A stretch of 64,000 nt of DNA. Origin: JAJEEA01 sp965243615 (GTDB lineage: Bacteria; Acidobacteriota; Vicinamibacteria; Vicinamibacterales; UBA8438). Position numbers and translations under genes: made by a program. This document shows, one piece after another, positions 25,529 through 35,095 of this stretch (position 1 is its first letter; the number at the start of each line of letters is the position of its first letter). The notes under the pieces are model-generated. The model made no database searches, had not been told where the DNA came from, and saw only the letters and a list, made by a program, of their open reading frames with translations. The stretch covers positions 1,984,001 to 2,048,000 of the forward strand of contig CBDEVO010000003.1 in NCBI GenBank assembly GCA_965243615.1, written 5' to 3'.

Positions 25529-25911
25529 AGCTGCTCCTCGACACCTGCGCCTTCCTCTGGTGGACCGAAGACTCTCCCCGGCTCCCGGAGCGGATACGGT
25601 CCATGGCATCCGACCCGACGCACGAGGTCTACGTGAGCACCGCCTCGATCTGGGAGGTCTCGGTCAAGCACGACCTCGGCCGACTGCCCCTGCCGGAACC
25701 GCCCGAGCGGTTTCTGCCCGAGCAGAGGGAGCGCCACGGTTTCCTGAGCTTGCCCATCGACGAAGCGAGCGTGCTTCAGTTGCACCGGTTGCCCCGGCTC
25801 CACAAGGACCCGTTTGACCGGTTACTGGTGTGCCAGGCGATAGAGCACGGCATGACCCTGCTCACGTCCGACCGCCTGATCGCGCAGTACCCCGTGCGGA
25901 CATCCTGGTAG
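25525..25911 (+). CDS. PIN-domain toxin paired with the Phd-type antitoxin
   Basis: A 128-aa protein of the VapC/COG3744 branch: MKLLLDTCAFLWW, STASIWEVSVK, KDPFDRLLVCQA and LLTSDRLIAQYP supply the four acidic residues (Asp6, the Glu of WEVS, the Asp of DPFD and the Asp of TSD). Length and motif order are typical, and it appears intact. The start overlaps the antitoxin stop by 4 bp. Confidence 0.92.
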   Translation: MKLLLDTCAFLWWTEDSPRLPERIRSMASDPTHEVYVSTASIWEVSVKHDLGRLPLPEPPERFLPEQRERHGFLSLPIDEASVLQLHRLPRLHKDPFDRLLVCQAIEHGMTLLTSDRLIAQYPVRTSW

Positions 25912-25934
25912 CGGACGCGCTGGTAGCGGACGCG
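25905..25934. repeat. 15-bp tandem repeat at the end of the PIN toxin gene
   Basis: CTGGTAGCGGACGCG occurs twice in succession (25905-25919 and 25920-25934), the first copy containing the toxin's TAG stop. It is one of several short tandem duplications that start at gene ends in this window. Confidence 0.8.
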
Positions 25935-26020
25935 GTATCCGCCGGTGTCGGCGGAGGGCACGGCGTGGTCGCGGGGACGAGACCCGGAAACACGAGAGGG
26001 CTGGCCTCGGCTGGTTAACA

Positions 26021-27322
26021 GTTAAGGACAGTGATCGATATAAGGTTGCCAGCTTCATCGAGGGGCGAGTTGGTAATTCCAGTCCCCATGAAACCCGTCG
26101 CGTACCAAGCTCATCGCCTTCATCTCCGCCTCCGTCACCTTGACGCCGGTCGGATAGCGATTCGGATCCAGCGCGGCGTGAACTCGCAGACCGGCCGCCG
26201 TCCTCGTGCTGCCGATGCGGTCGACAATGGTCTCGTAGGTCGTCAGCGGTGTCCCGCGCCAGTTCGCGGTGATGTGACAGAAAAGTCGGTGCTCGATCTT
26301 GTTCCACTTGCTCGTGCCGGGCGGGAAGTGACTCACGTGAATGGTCAGGCCCGTTTCATCGGCCAATTGCTGGAGCTCATGCTTCCAGGCGCGGGAACGA
26401 TACCCGTTGCTCCCACCCGCATCGGCCGTGATGTACAGAGTTCGAGCGTCGGGGTAGGCGGCCTGACCCATCCGACGCCACCACAGCCGAATCGACGCCA
26501 CCGCAAAGGCGGGGGTGTCGTGGTCGCGCCCCACACTCACCCACGCTTCATTGCGCGCCATGTCGTAGATGCCGTAAGGAATCGCCTTGCCCTCGGCGTC
26601 GGTCGGGAAATCGTGCACGCGCACCGACGGCGGGGTGCCCTTCGGCTGCCATTCCCGGCCCGCGTTCTTGAAGTTCCCGACCAGTTCCTTCTTCTTCGTG
26701 TCAACCGAGACTACCGGCTGTCCCGCGGTCAGAAACTGGTCCGCCGTCGCGTTGATGTGCTCGAACTGCGCGTTCCTGTCGGGGTGAACCGTGCCTTCCT
26801 GCCGTTTGCGCACCGATTGCAGCCGGTAGCCCGAGCGGCGAAGAAGCCGACCTACCGTGGTCGAACTGACGCGCCAGCCTTGCTCCGTCAGCGCTGCCGC
26901 GAGCTTCGCGCGGCTCTTGCACGTCCAGCGCAGCGGCGATGTTGGGTCCCCGCGCGTCACCGGGTCCACGAGCGCCTCGAGCGCGGCAAGGATGCCGGGT
27001 TGCTCCTCCTGAATCCGGGGCCGCCCCGCCCCCGCCGCCCGAAGGCGGTCCGTCGGCGTCTGGTCGCCCGCAATCTCCCGGCGTCCCTTGCGGATTGTCT
27101 CGCGCGCCAGACCGGTGGCCGAAGACACCAGCGCGTTGCCGCCATAGCCGATGGCCACGGACTCCGCCGCTGCCCACCGCCGGCGAGTGCGCTCGTCCAG
27201 CATGGGTGCGACGGCGAGGTATTTCGCAACGATGGTGGCTTCCAGCTCCACGTTCCGCTTCACGCCGCGAGTATGACAGAAAAGCTATTAGATAGCAATT
27301 TAATTTTGGTCAGTGTCCTAAC
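26021..27322 (-). mobile_element. ISAzo13-type insertion sequence, about 1.3 kb
   Basis: Imperfect terminal inverted repeats bracket a transposase gene: left end GTTAAGGACAGTGATC (26021-26036), right end read inwards GTTAGGACACTGACC (27322-27308). The interior ends are AT-rich, unlike the surrounding DNA. A target duplication could not be identified, so the exact outer boundaries are uncertain by a few bases. The right flank contains a palindrome (AACGGA...TCCGTT, 27320-27335). Confidence 0.75.
26055..27263 (-). CDS. ISAzo13-family transposase
   Basis: A 402-aa DDE transposase. The N-terminal part is helix-turn-helix (GLARETIRKGRREIAG; WRVSSTTVGRLLRRSGYRL). The catalytic core has Asp in VVSVDTKKKELVGNFKNAG, Asp in YITADAGGSNGYRSRAWK and Glu in SKWNKIEHRLF, the motif spacing of the ISAzo13 group. 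The gene is complete and fills the element. Codon use is slightly less GC-biased than in its neighbours. Confidence 0.9.
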   Translation of the reverse strand: MKRNVELEATIVAKYLAVAPMLDERTRRRWAAAESVAIGYGGNALVSSATGLARETIRKGRREIAGDQTPTDRLRAAGAGRPRIQEEQPGILAALEALVDPVTRGDPTSPLRWTCKSRAKLAAALTEQGWRVSSTTVGRLLRRSGYRLQSVRKRQEGTVHPDRNAQFEHINATADQFLTAGQPVVSVDTKKKELVGNFKNAGREWQPKGTPPSVRVHDFPTDAEGKAIPYGIYDMARNEAWVSVGRDHDTPAFAVASIRLWWRRMGQAAYPDARTLYITADAGGSNGYRSRAWKHELQQLADETGLTIHVSHFPPGTSKWNKIEHRLFCHITANWRGTPLTTYETIVDRIGSTRTAAGLRVHAALDPNRYPTGVKVTEAEMKAMSLVRDGFHGDWNYQLAPR

Positions 27323-27341
27323 GGAACACTCCGTTGGTCAG

Positions 27342-27503
27342 TCAACGCGTCGCAGCCGCGAACAAGCACAACGTGATTGCCGCGAAGATAGCCAGGCGCT
27401 TCCGTAGCGACGTTCGGAGTAGCCACGGAAGCACCGCGGCAAGGCCAAGGCCCGACATCAACACGATGTCTAGCCGCAGCAGCGGGTACGACACCTCTCC
27501 CAT
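27342..27503 (-). pseudogene. Possible small membrane-protein remnant beside the IS
   Basis: A 53-codon frame from ATG 27503 gives two hydrophobic helices (LDIVLMSGLGLAAVLPWLL and RLAIFAAITLCLFAA). The frame stays protein-like upstream of the ATG (RYAAEWAAFRAEGPL), with no start codon before it loses sense, so this may be the 3' remnant of a larger gene truncated near the IS insertion. Base composition is lower in GC than the surroundings. The rest of the gap up to 27712 shows nothing else. Weak call. Confidence 0.3.
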
Positions 27504-27712
27504 CACATAGGCCCTCGGCTTCTTCCGCTGGTCCCGCAGCGGTCCTTCCGCTCGAAATGCAGCCCACTCGGCGGCGTATCGGTGGCGCGGCGGCGACTGA
27601 GGCTTGTTGCTCTGACCGAGATTCGCACGAAGGCGACCGCTCGGCCGGTTGCGCTCAGCGCACCAACGGGTGGGTTCCGGAGGCACGCCGGACGGCTGCG
27701 ACGCCACTCCAC

Positions 27713-29218
<1,506 letters not shown>

Positions 29219-29431
29219 TGCAGCCTCCCTCCGTCGTGCGCGTGAACGGACACTACCACGACCGGGCGGCAGGCGCACGTACCGGGGACTCCGCGGCTGG
29301 ATGCCGGCCTGCACCGAGGTCGTCGAGGGCGACGGCGGGCGGCACCTGATAGGATGCGGCGTTCCACCGTCGTCCGGCGCACGCGGTCTCGCGGGCGGCC
29401 GGCGATCGGCATCATCACCGGCTGCCGCTCC

Positions 29432-30877
29432 GTGCTGTTCACCGACTCGGTCTTTCTGCTCCGCTTCCTCCCGTCGCTGCTGGCGCTCTTCTTCCTCGCG
29501 TTGGCCGTCACGCCGCGGCGCTGGAAGGAGAAGGGCAGGCGCTTCGTCCTCGCCAACCCCGTCCTGGTGGCCGGGAGCCTGGCGTTCATCTACTGCGGGG
29601 CCGGGCCGTTCGCGCGGTGGCTCGCGGGCCTGGCGCTCGTTGCCTGGCTGACGGGACTGGCGATAGCGTGGTCACGGCGGGCCGGAGAGACATCGGGACG
29701 GTTCCGTCTGCTCCCCGAGGCCCTGCTCACGATCGCTGTGACCGGCGGCGCGGTGCTGTTCGGGATCTTCAAGTACGCGATGCGGCTGCCGCCGGCTCTT
29801 GAGGATCCGGCGTTCGCGGTCCCCCAGTTGCTGGTCCCGCTGGGGTTGTCGTTCGTCGTCTGCCACGCCGTCTCCTACGTGGTCGACGTGCACCGCGGCG
29901 AGGCGCCGGCTCAGGCCAATCCCGTCACCGCCGCGTCCTACCTGCTCTGCTTCCCCTTGCTGTGCGCGGGGCCGCTGGCCCGGTACCGCGACCTCGCCGC
30001 GCAGCTCGTCGAGCGTCGGGCCACGATGGCCGCGTTCGCTTACGGGGTACGGCGGTGGTTGGTGGGGTTCTGGAAGGTGGCGTTCCTGGCCTCCGCCCTG
30101 GCCGGTCCGGCGGACGCCGCGTTCGCGCTCCCGTCCGGGGCGCTCGGCCCCCTGCAGGCGTGGCTCGGCGCGGCGTGCTTCGGGCTGCAGGTCTACTTCA
30201 GCCTGTCGGGCTACGCCGACATGGCCGTCGGGTTCGCGCGCATGTTCGGGTTCCGGCTCGCCGAGAACTTCCGCTGGCCGTACGGGGCCGACTCGGTGAC
30301 CGAGTTCTGGCGCCGCTGGTTCGTCACCCTGTTCGACTGGTTCCGCGACTATCCCGGCCTGTCGCTCGACCCCGCCGCCGGCCGGCCGCTCGCCCGCGCC
30401 GGGCGCATCCTGCTGCTGTTCCTGGGCGTCGGCCTCTGGCACGGCCCCGGTTGGAACGTCCTGACCTGGGGGCTGCTGCACGGCGCGGTGGTGGGGCTGG
30501 AGCACGTCGGTCTGGGCGCCCGCCTCGCCCGCTGGCCGCGAGCCCTGCGGCACGGCTACGCGCTGCTGACCGTGCTGTGCTTGTGGGTCGTGTTCCGGGC
30601 GGAGACGCTGCCGAATGCCGGCGTCATGTTCGCCGCGATGTTCGGGCTGAGCGCGGCCGCCGGCGCCGCGCCGATGGCCCTGACCCGCGTCGAGTGGGCG
30701 GCGTTCGTCATCGGGGGGCTTTCGGTGGTCCCGCTCTGGTCCGGGTTCAGCCGCTGGCTCGTGACCGTCGACGCCCTGACCACGTCCATCCTGTTCCTGG
30801 CCTCGACCAGCGTCCTGTTCGTCTGGCGCCGCCTGGTGAGCACGGTCCTCTTCGTCGCGGGACGCCGCCGGCGGTAG
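29432..30877 (+). CDS. MBOAT-family membrane O-acyltransferase (AlgI/DltB-like)
   Basis: A polytopic membrane protein of 481 aa from GTG 29432. This start is chosen because homologs begin MLF..S..FLL.FLP, exactly the sequence here; the ATG at 29354 would add 26 basic residues but has a GATAGG just before it. The MBOAT signature is clear: GYADMAVGFARMFGF, FWRRWFVTLFDWFRDY, then GLWHGPGWNVLTWGLLHG with the two conserved histidines. Family members acylate extracellular polysaccharide or teichoic acids. There is no adjacent AlgJ/AlgX-type partner, so the acceptor is unknown. Confidence 0.9.
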   Translation: MLFTDSVFLLRFLPSLLALFFLALAVTPRRWKEKGRRFVLANPVLVAGSLAFIYCGAGPFARWLAGLALVAWLTGLAIAWSRRAGETSGRFRLLPEALLTIAVTGGAVLFGIFKYAMRLPPALEDPAFAVPQLLVPLGLSFVVCHAVSYVVDVHRGEAPAQANPVTAASYLLCFPLLCAGPLARYRDLAAQLVERRATMAAFAYGVRRWLVGFWKVAFLASALAGPADAAFALPSGALGPLQAWLGAACFGLQVYFSLSGYADMAVGFARMFGFRLAENFRWPYGADSVTEFWRRWFVTLFDWFRDYPGLSLDPAAGRPLARAGRILLLFLGVGLWHGPGWNVLTWGLLHGAVVGLEHVGLGARLARWPRALRHGYALLTVLCLWVVFRAETLPNAGVMFAAMFGLSAAAGAAPMALTRVEWAAFVIGGLSVVPLWSGFSRWLVTVDALTTSILFLASTSVLFVWRRLVSTVLFVAGRRRR

Positions 30878-30921
30878 CAGCCGCGAGCAGGATGTCGAGT
30901 GGACGACTCACTCGCGGCTGC
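30877..30921. terminator. Bidirectional terminator hairpin between convergent genes
   Basis: GCAGCCGCGAG (30877-30887) pairs with CTCGCGGCTGC (30911-30921), a perfect 11-bp stem. It begins at the stop of the MBOAT gene and contains the stop of the minus-strand gene at 30908, so it can serve both convergent genes. Confidence 0.65.
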
Positions 30922-31126
30922 GCAGTTCGGAGAGCACGTCGGCCAGGGGCGTGGTCCGGCCCTCCTTGCACTGGGCGATTGCCCGGAGGAGCATGGCTTC
31001 CGTTTCCGCATCGGCCTCGAACGTCCCGTCACTCTCGAGCGCCAGAACGGCCACCGATGCGCCCTCCGGCAGGTTGCCCACGAACTCGACTCGGCCGCCG
31101 ACGACCCTTCCGGGGGCGAAGCGCAT
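30908..31126 (-). CDS. Small antitoxin-like protein (72 aa), unrecognised
   Basis: It starts MRFAPGRVVGGRVEFVGNLP, continues GASVAVLALESDGTFEADAE and ends ADVLSELRSRE. The size, the short N-terminal beta region and the acidic helical tail resemble orphan antitoxins found next to ParE or RelE toxins, but no toxin is adjacent. A TACCAT box ends 6 bases before the ATG with no ribosome site, the same layout as other likely leaderless genes here. The 110-bp gap to HepT shows nothing else. Confidence 0.6.
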   Translation of the reverse strand: MRFAPGRVVGGRVEFVGNLPEGASVAVLALESDGTFEADAETEAMLLRAIAQCKEGRTTPLADVLSELRSRE

Positions 31127-31236
31127 ACCGACATGGTAGCAGCGCGGCACCGACGTGAGGGTGTTCCCCATGGCAGCCCCGGAGTTGCGGGCTCACCGTC
31201 ATCCGGCCGCCTGGAGCGAGTTGCGGGCCGGCTCGG

Positions 31237-31659
31237 CTACGACCGGCCCTCGTACAGGCCGACCATCGTCCGCGCGAAGTCCGACAGGTCGCCCAGATGC
31301 TCCCGTACGACCGACGTGACGATGTCGAGATCGAGGTCCTGGTACTGGTGGACGACCACGTTGCGCAAGCCGACCATCGCCTTCATTTGCCCGGCCGTCG
31401 CCGCGGTGACGAGGCCCGCCCGTTCCAGCAGATCGAAGCTCTCCGCGCTGGTCCGGGGCCAGCCCAGCTTTCTCGCCGCGACCACGTGGTTGGCCATGTC
31501 GAGGGCCTGCTCACAGGCCCGTTGCAGGTTGAGGGCGATGATGTCCTGCCGGTCGTGGTCCCGCTCGAACGGCAGCGCCGAGGGTTGCTCCCAGGCGTGA
31601 CGGACTCGCGCCAGACAGCGTTCGAGGCTCTGCTGCTTCGCGATCAGGACGTCGGTCAT
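31237..31659 (-). CDS. hepT: HEPN-family toxin HepT
   Basis: A 140-aa helical protein of the DUF86/HepT family. The RNase motif R-X4-H is present: Arg99-NVVV-His104 in GLRNVVVHQYQ. The helices LNLQRACEQALDMANHVV are typical of HEPN. HepT proteins are tRNA-cleaving or AMPylation-controlled toxins, silenced by the partner MntA, whose gene overlaps its start here by 4 bp. Intact and of usual length. Confidence 0.9.
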   Translation of the reverse strand: MTDVLIAKQQSLERCLARVRHAWEQPSALPFERDHDRQDIIALNLQRACEQALDMANHVVAARKLGWPRTSAESFDLLERAGLVTAATAGQMKAMVGLRNVVVHQYQDLDLDIVTSVVREHLGDLSDFARTMVGLYEGRS

Positions 31660-32093
31660 GGCGCGGGCGTCCCTGCGCTCCCGACGATGGCCGCCCGGAT
31701 GCCCGCGCGCTCCGCGTTCAGCTTCTGGTACATCGACAGCACGAGCGACTCGAACCCCAGCCTCGCGGTGTCGTCGCCGCTGTGGGTCAGGCGTCCCGTG
31801 CGCAGAATCTCGGCCTGCAACGAGGTGTCGGCGCGTCGCAGGTTGACGAGGTCCGCGTGCTCCGCGCCCACCGCCCCCGCGATCGAGACGGCGAGCAGGT
31901 GCCACTGCCAGCGGTCCGCCCGCATCGCGGCGCCGTGCGGCAGGAGAACGGCGACGTCGACATCGCTGTCCGGGCGCTCGGCGTCGGTGCCGGAGGTACC
32001 GTACCGGTAGATGGCCTGGGCGTCGGGGTGGGCTTCGAGGACGAGGCGATTGATGCGGTCGTCGGCCGCGGCGGATCGATGCTCGCGGGTCAT
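31656..32093 (-). CDS. mntA: MntA-type nucleotidyltransferase antitoxin
   Basis: A 145-aa minimal nucleotidyltransferase. The catalytic block is IYRYGTSGTDAERPDSDVD, corresponding to the GSx(10)DxD motif with the pair Asp44/Asp46; the usual Ser after Gly is Thr33 here. A helical C-terminus (FESLVLSMYQKLNAERAG) follows. Known partners add AMP to a Tyr near the HepT active site (known of the family). It precedes hepT with an ATGA overlap. Confidence 0.88.
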   Translation of the reverse strand: MTREHRSAAADDRINRLVLEAHPDAQAIYRYGTSGTDAERPDSDVDVAVLLPHGAAMRADRWQWHLLAVSIAGAVGAEHADLVNLRRADTSLQAEILRTGRLTHSGDDTARLGFESLVLSMYQKLNAERAGIRAAIVGSAGTPAP

Positions 32094-32113
32094 GGCGTCG
32101 ATGTGTCGCGGGG

Positions 32114-32383
32114 TCACCTTGTCAGGAGCTCGGGGTCGCGGCACGTGGGCCGGACCGCCCGGTAGTCTTCGACCACGATCACGTCCTCGGCGGTCGGGCG
32201 GCGCGAATCCCTCTGCCTGACCGACACTCGAGGGTTGAACGGGCTCCTCCCCGGGCCGAGCGGCCTCCCCACGCCGGGGAAGTTGCCGCCGCCCGGCGGC
32301 GGCAGGCGGGGAGGCGCCGCTTGCATCGCCCGATCGAATGCGGGGGCCTTCACCGCAAGCTCCCAAGATTCCCATTCTGACAT
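32114..32383 (-). CDS. Hypothetical 89-aa protein upstream of mntA
   Basis: ATG 32383 opens MSEWESWELAVKAPAFDRAM, then a Pro/Gly-rich linker (PPRLPPPGGGNFPGVGRP) and a more ordered end (RPTAEDVIVVEDYRAVRPTC). It stops 20 bp before mntA, so could share its transcript. No ribosome site or family is recognised, and the Pro/Gly stretch includes a GC-rich palindrome. It could be a spurious frame. Confidence 0.35.
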   Translation of the reverse strand: MSEWESWELAVKAPAFDRAMQAAPPRLPPPGGGNFPGVGRPLGPGRSPFNPRVSVRQRDSRRPTAEDVIVVEDYRAVRPTCRDPELLTR

Positions 32384-32531
32384 ACGTCGCGGGTCTGCCG
32401 GCGGCCCGGGAGATGGAGGATAATCGGGCTCCGGGCGCCGCGTGTCCGGTTCGGCCCGGCGGCGACGCTTCGGCGTCGAGCGGGCGGGCGGTTCAGCGTC
32501 GATGAACGCACTCGATTGCAGGAGCAACGTC

Positions 32532-33461
32532 ATGCGACTTCCGCTCACCTTGTCGAGTCTCGCGCTCTGCCTCGCTCTCGCGGCCGCCCCCACGGCCGGC
32601 CAGGGCGGGGCGGACGACACGCTGGATATCTACGTCGTCGACGTCGAGGGAGGCGAGGCGACGCTCTTCGTCGCCCCGTCGGGCGAGTCGATGCTCTTCG
32701 ACACGGGGTGGCCGGGCTTCGACGGGCGCGACGCCGACCGCATCGCCGCCGCGGCGGCCGATGGGGGCGCGGCCGCCATCGACCACCTGATCGTCACCCA
32801 CTTCCACGGCGACCACATGGGCGGCGCCCACCAGCTCGTGGAGCGGCTGCCGGTCGGGAGCTTCATCGACCACGGGACCACCGTCGACGAGGGCGAGCGC
32901 CAGCTGGACGCCTTCGCCCGGTACGTGGACCTGCGGGAGACCGCCCGGCACGTCGTGGCCGCGCCGGGCGACCGGGTGCCGATCGACGGGCTTGACGTCC
33001 GCATCCTCGCCTCGGGCGGCGCCGTGCTCGACGCGCCGCTGCCGGGGGCGGGGGGCGCCAACCCGTTCTGCGAGGGCTTCACGTTCCACGGCGAGGACAT
33101 CACGAGCCGTTACGGCGACGCCGAGGACGACCAGTCGATCAGCACCTTCGTCGGCTTCGGCCGGTTCCGCACCGTCATCATGGGCGACCTGAACTGGAAC
33201 CGCGAGCACGACCTGATGTGCCCGGACGACCGGATCGGCGTCGTCGATCTCTACCTCGTGTCGCACCACGGCTCGGAGACTTCCGGCTCGGAGGCGCTGA
33301 CCCACGCCATCGCGCCGCGGGCCGCGGTGATGAACAACGGCCCCCGCAAGGGGGGCGCCGCCCAGACGTTCGAGATCCTGCGGGCGGCGCCGGCGCCGCC
33401 GGACATCTGGCAGAACCACTACTCCGGGATTGTCCCGTTCGTTGTTGAACTTCGCGGGTAG
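32532..33461 (+). pseudogene. Metallo-beta-lactamase-fold hydrolase, 5' part, cut by an IS256-type element
   Basis: Signal peptide MRLPLTLSSLALCLALAAAP, AGGAG 7 bases before ATG 32532, then a ComEC-like hydrolase: VVDVEGGEATLFVAP, VTHFHGDHMGG (zinc ligands), IMGDLNWN and VSHHGSETS. The first 298 codons (to 33425) are original; the frame then runs 11 codons into the IS (GIVPFVVELRG) and stops at 33461. The missing 63 C-terminal residues lie at 34884-35075. All zinc-binding motifs are in the retained part, so a truncated, perhaps unstable, enzyme could still be made. Confidence 0.9.
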
Positions 33462-34875
33462 CGGACTCCGTGTTTCCGCGCCGAGGTCGTCTATTTTACG
33501 CCACGTCAGCAACCGCGCCGTCGGGCGGGGCCAGCGTGTCCAGGGCCGCGACCAGGTAGCGCAGGTCGCGGTAGCCCCGCACCCGCCGGAAGCGCGGTTC
33601 CGCCTCCACCAGCGCGCTCGCCACCCAGCGCTGGATCATCCCGCCGCCGCGCCACCGCTTGACCCGCCGCGTGTAGCCCTCGACGCTGCTCATCAGGTTC
33701 TCGATGATGTTCGTCGTGCGCAGCGTACGTTCGAGCGTCCCCGTCAGACCGAGCCGCTTCACCGTCACCGTCTCCTCGAGGCCCTCCCGGATGGACGCCG
33801 CCGCACCGGGGTGGTCGCGCTCCAGGGACCCCGCCAGCCGCTTCAGGACTCGCGTCGCGCGGTCCGCCGAATCGAGGCCCCAGGCATCCCGCAACGCCTT
33901 GCCGACCGACGCGTGAAGCCGTTCGGGCAGATGACCGATCACGTTGCGCAATTTGTGTACTTGGCACCGCTGCACCACACCGTGCGAACCGAAGACATCG
34001 CTGATGGCCCGCCGCAGCCCCGGCGCGCCGTCGATGACAAACAGCAACGACCGGTCCGTCGGCAGGCCGCGCGTCACCAGGTCGCTCAGCAGGCCGCTGG
34101 CGACGGCCGCCGTCTCGGTGGCTCCTTCCCGCAGACCCAACACGTGCTTGCAGCCCTGCGTGTCGATCCCCAACGCGACCACCATGCAGTGCTCGCGGAA
34201 GACCTTGCCGTCGATGCAGACCACCCGGAGGTCCAGCTCGCCCAACGGCCGGCTCAGAAACGACTGCAGGCGCTTGGCCGACAGCGACACGAACCGCCGG
34301 GACACCGCGCTGCTCGACGCCCCCCGCTCCGTCACCTCCGCCGGCACCGGGTCCAACGTGCCCGCATACCGCCGAGTCGACACCCCGGCCGCGACCGCCG
34401 CCAGCGTGTGCTCGTCCAGGGGGTCGGTGGCCGCCGCCCATTGGAAGCTCGGCAGCGCCACCTCGCCGTCGGCACTCCGAACGCGCAGCCGCGGCACGCC
34501 AACTTGGCGCCCGCCAAGCGTCACCTGACTGGCCACGCTCCCGCCCCGCCACGCCGGCCGCTCCACCTGATGGCGCCCCTTCGGGCCGCAGAGGTCGTCT
34601 CGGTCCCCCTCCATCATTGCCTGCAGAACCTGTAGGCCGGCTGTGATGCACAAGCCATGGAACGCTTCCCGCACACCGTTCAGCACGCTGAGCACCGGCA
34701 GCGGCACCTGAATCGAGGCTGTTCGCGAGTCGGGGGGTTGGCTGGAACGCTTCCGCCTGTCATGCTTCGCCATGGGTGGCTCTCCTCCTGTTGATTGCAC
34801 CCCTGTCCTATCACGGACAGGGGCGAGGAGTCGCCACCCGCTTCACATCAGATCAACAGCCTCCGGGACATTCCC
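33426..34875 (-). mobile_element. IS256-type (Mutator) insertion sequence, 1450 bp, with 8-bp target duplication
   Basis: The ends are GGGATTGTCCCG (33426-33437) and, read inwards on the other strand, GGGAATGTCCCG (34875-34864): 11 of 12 match. The octamer ACTACTCC lies directly outside both ends (33418-33425 and 34876-34883), an 8-bp target-site duplication as usual for the family. Removing the IS and one octamer rejoins the host frame exactly (...CAC TAC TCC | ATC CCC...). The intact transposase and duplication imply a recent insertion. Confidence 0.95.
33496..34773 (-). CDS. IS256-family transposase
   Basis: A 425-aa Mutator-type transposase. Catalytic residues: Asp in VVCIDGKV, Asp in FVIDGAPGLR and Glu in TTNIIENLMSSVEGYTRR. 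The CQVHKLRNVIGHLPE block and the RGYRDLRYLVAALD end are typical. GGAGGAG lies 7 bases before ATG 34773. Complete, apparently active. Confidence 0.93.
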   Translation of the reverse strand: MAKHDRRKRSSQPPDSRTASIQVPLPVLSVLNGVREAFHGLCITAGLQVLQAMMEGDRDDLCGPKGRHQVERPAWRGGSVASQVTLGGRQVGVPRLRVRSADGEVALPSFQWAAATDPLDEHTLAAVAAGVSTRRYAGTLDPVPAEVTERGASSSAVSRRFVSLSAKRLQSFLSRPLGELDLRVVCIDGKVFREHCMVVALGIDTQGCKHVLGLREGATETAAVASGLLSDLVTRGLPTDRSLLFVIDGAPGLRRAISDVFGSHGVVQRCQVHKLRNVIGHLPERLHASVGKALRDAWGLDSADRATRVLKRLAGSLERDHPGAAASIREGLEETVTVKRLGLTGTLERTLRTTNIIENLMSSVEGYTRRVKRWRGGGMIQRWVASALVEAEPRFRRVRGYRDLRYLVAALDTLAPPDGAVADVA

Positions 34876-34883
34876 ACTACTCC

Positions 34884-35075
34884 ATCCCCGCCGGCGACCT
34901 CAACGCGCCCGAGGCGTTCATCGCCAACCTGGACGAGGGCGTGGAGATGTCCAACGGCCGGACCGTCCACATGGGGGATGCTAACTGGATCCGGATCTCG
35001 GCGCGGCGGGACGGATCGTTCACGGTGACCAACAGCCGCAACGGGTTCAGCCGGGACTATCCGGCGCCGCGGTAG
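34884..35075 (+). pseudogene. Metallo-hydrolase 3' fragment separated by the IS
   Basis: 63 codons (IPAGDLNAPEAFIANLDEG, HMGDANWIRISARRDGSFTV, ending SRDYPAPR) that continue the gene at 32532 in frame after the target duplication. The fragment is read only as the end of a frame starting in the IS (ATG 34776), which is unlikely to be a real protein. The ancestral protein would be 361 aa. Confidence 0.9.
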
Positions 35076-35095
35076 CCGCGCGCTCCGCCGCTCGC

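Noticed and set aside
26031..27407. 458-aa plus-strand frame across the ISAzo13 element
   Set aside because: Runs opposite a transposase with intact catalytic residues and terminal repeats.
29354..29431. N-terminal 26-residue extension of the MBOAT protein
   Set aside because: Basic, unlike family N-termini; the GTG at 29432 matches the usual MLF start, although the ATG cannot be fully excluded.
34776..35075. 99-aa plus-strand ORF starting inside the IS256-type element
   Set aside because: Only the last 63 codons are genuine and belong to the interrupted hydrolase; the start is IS-derived.
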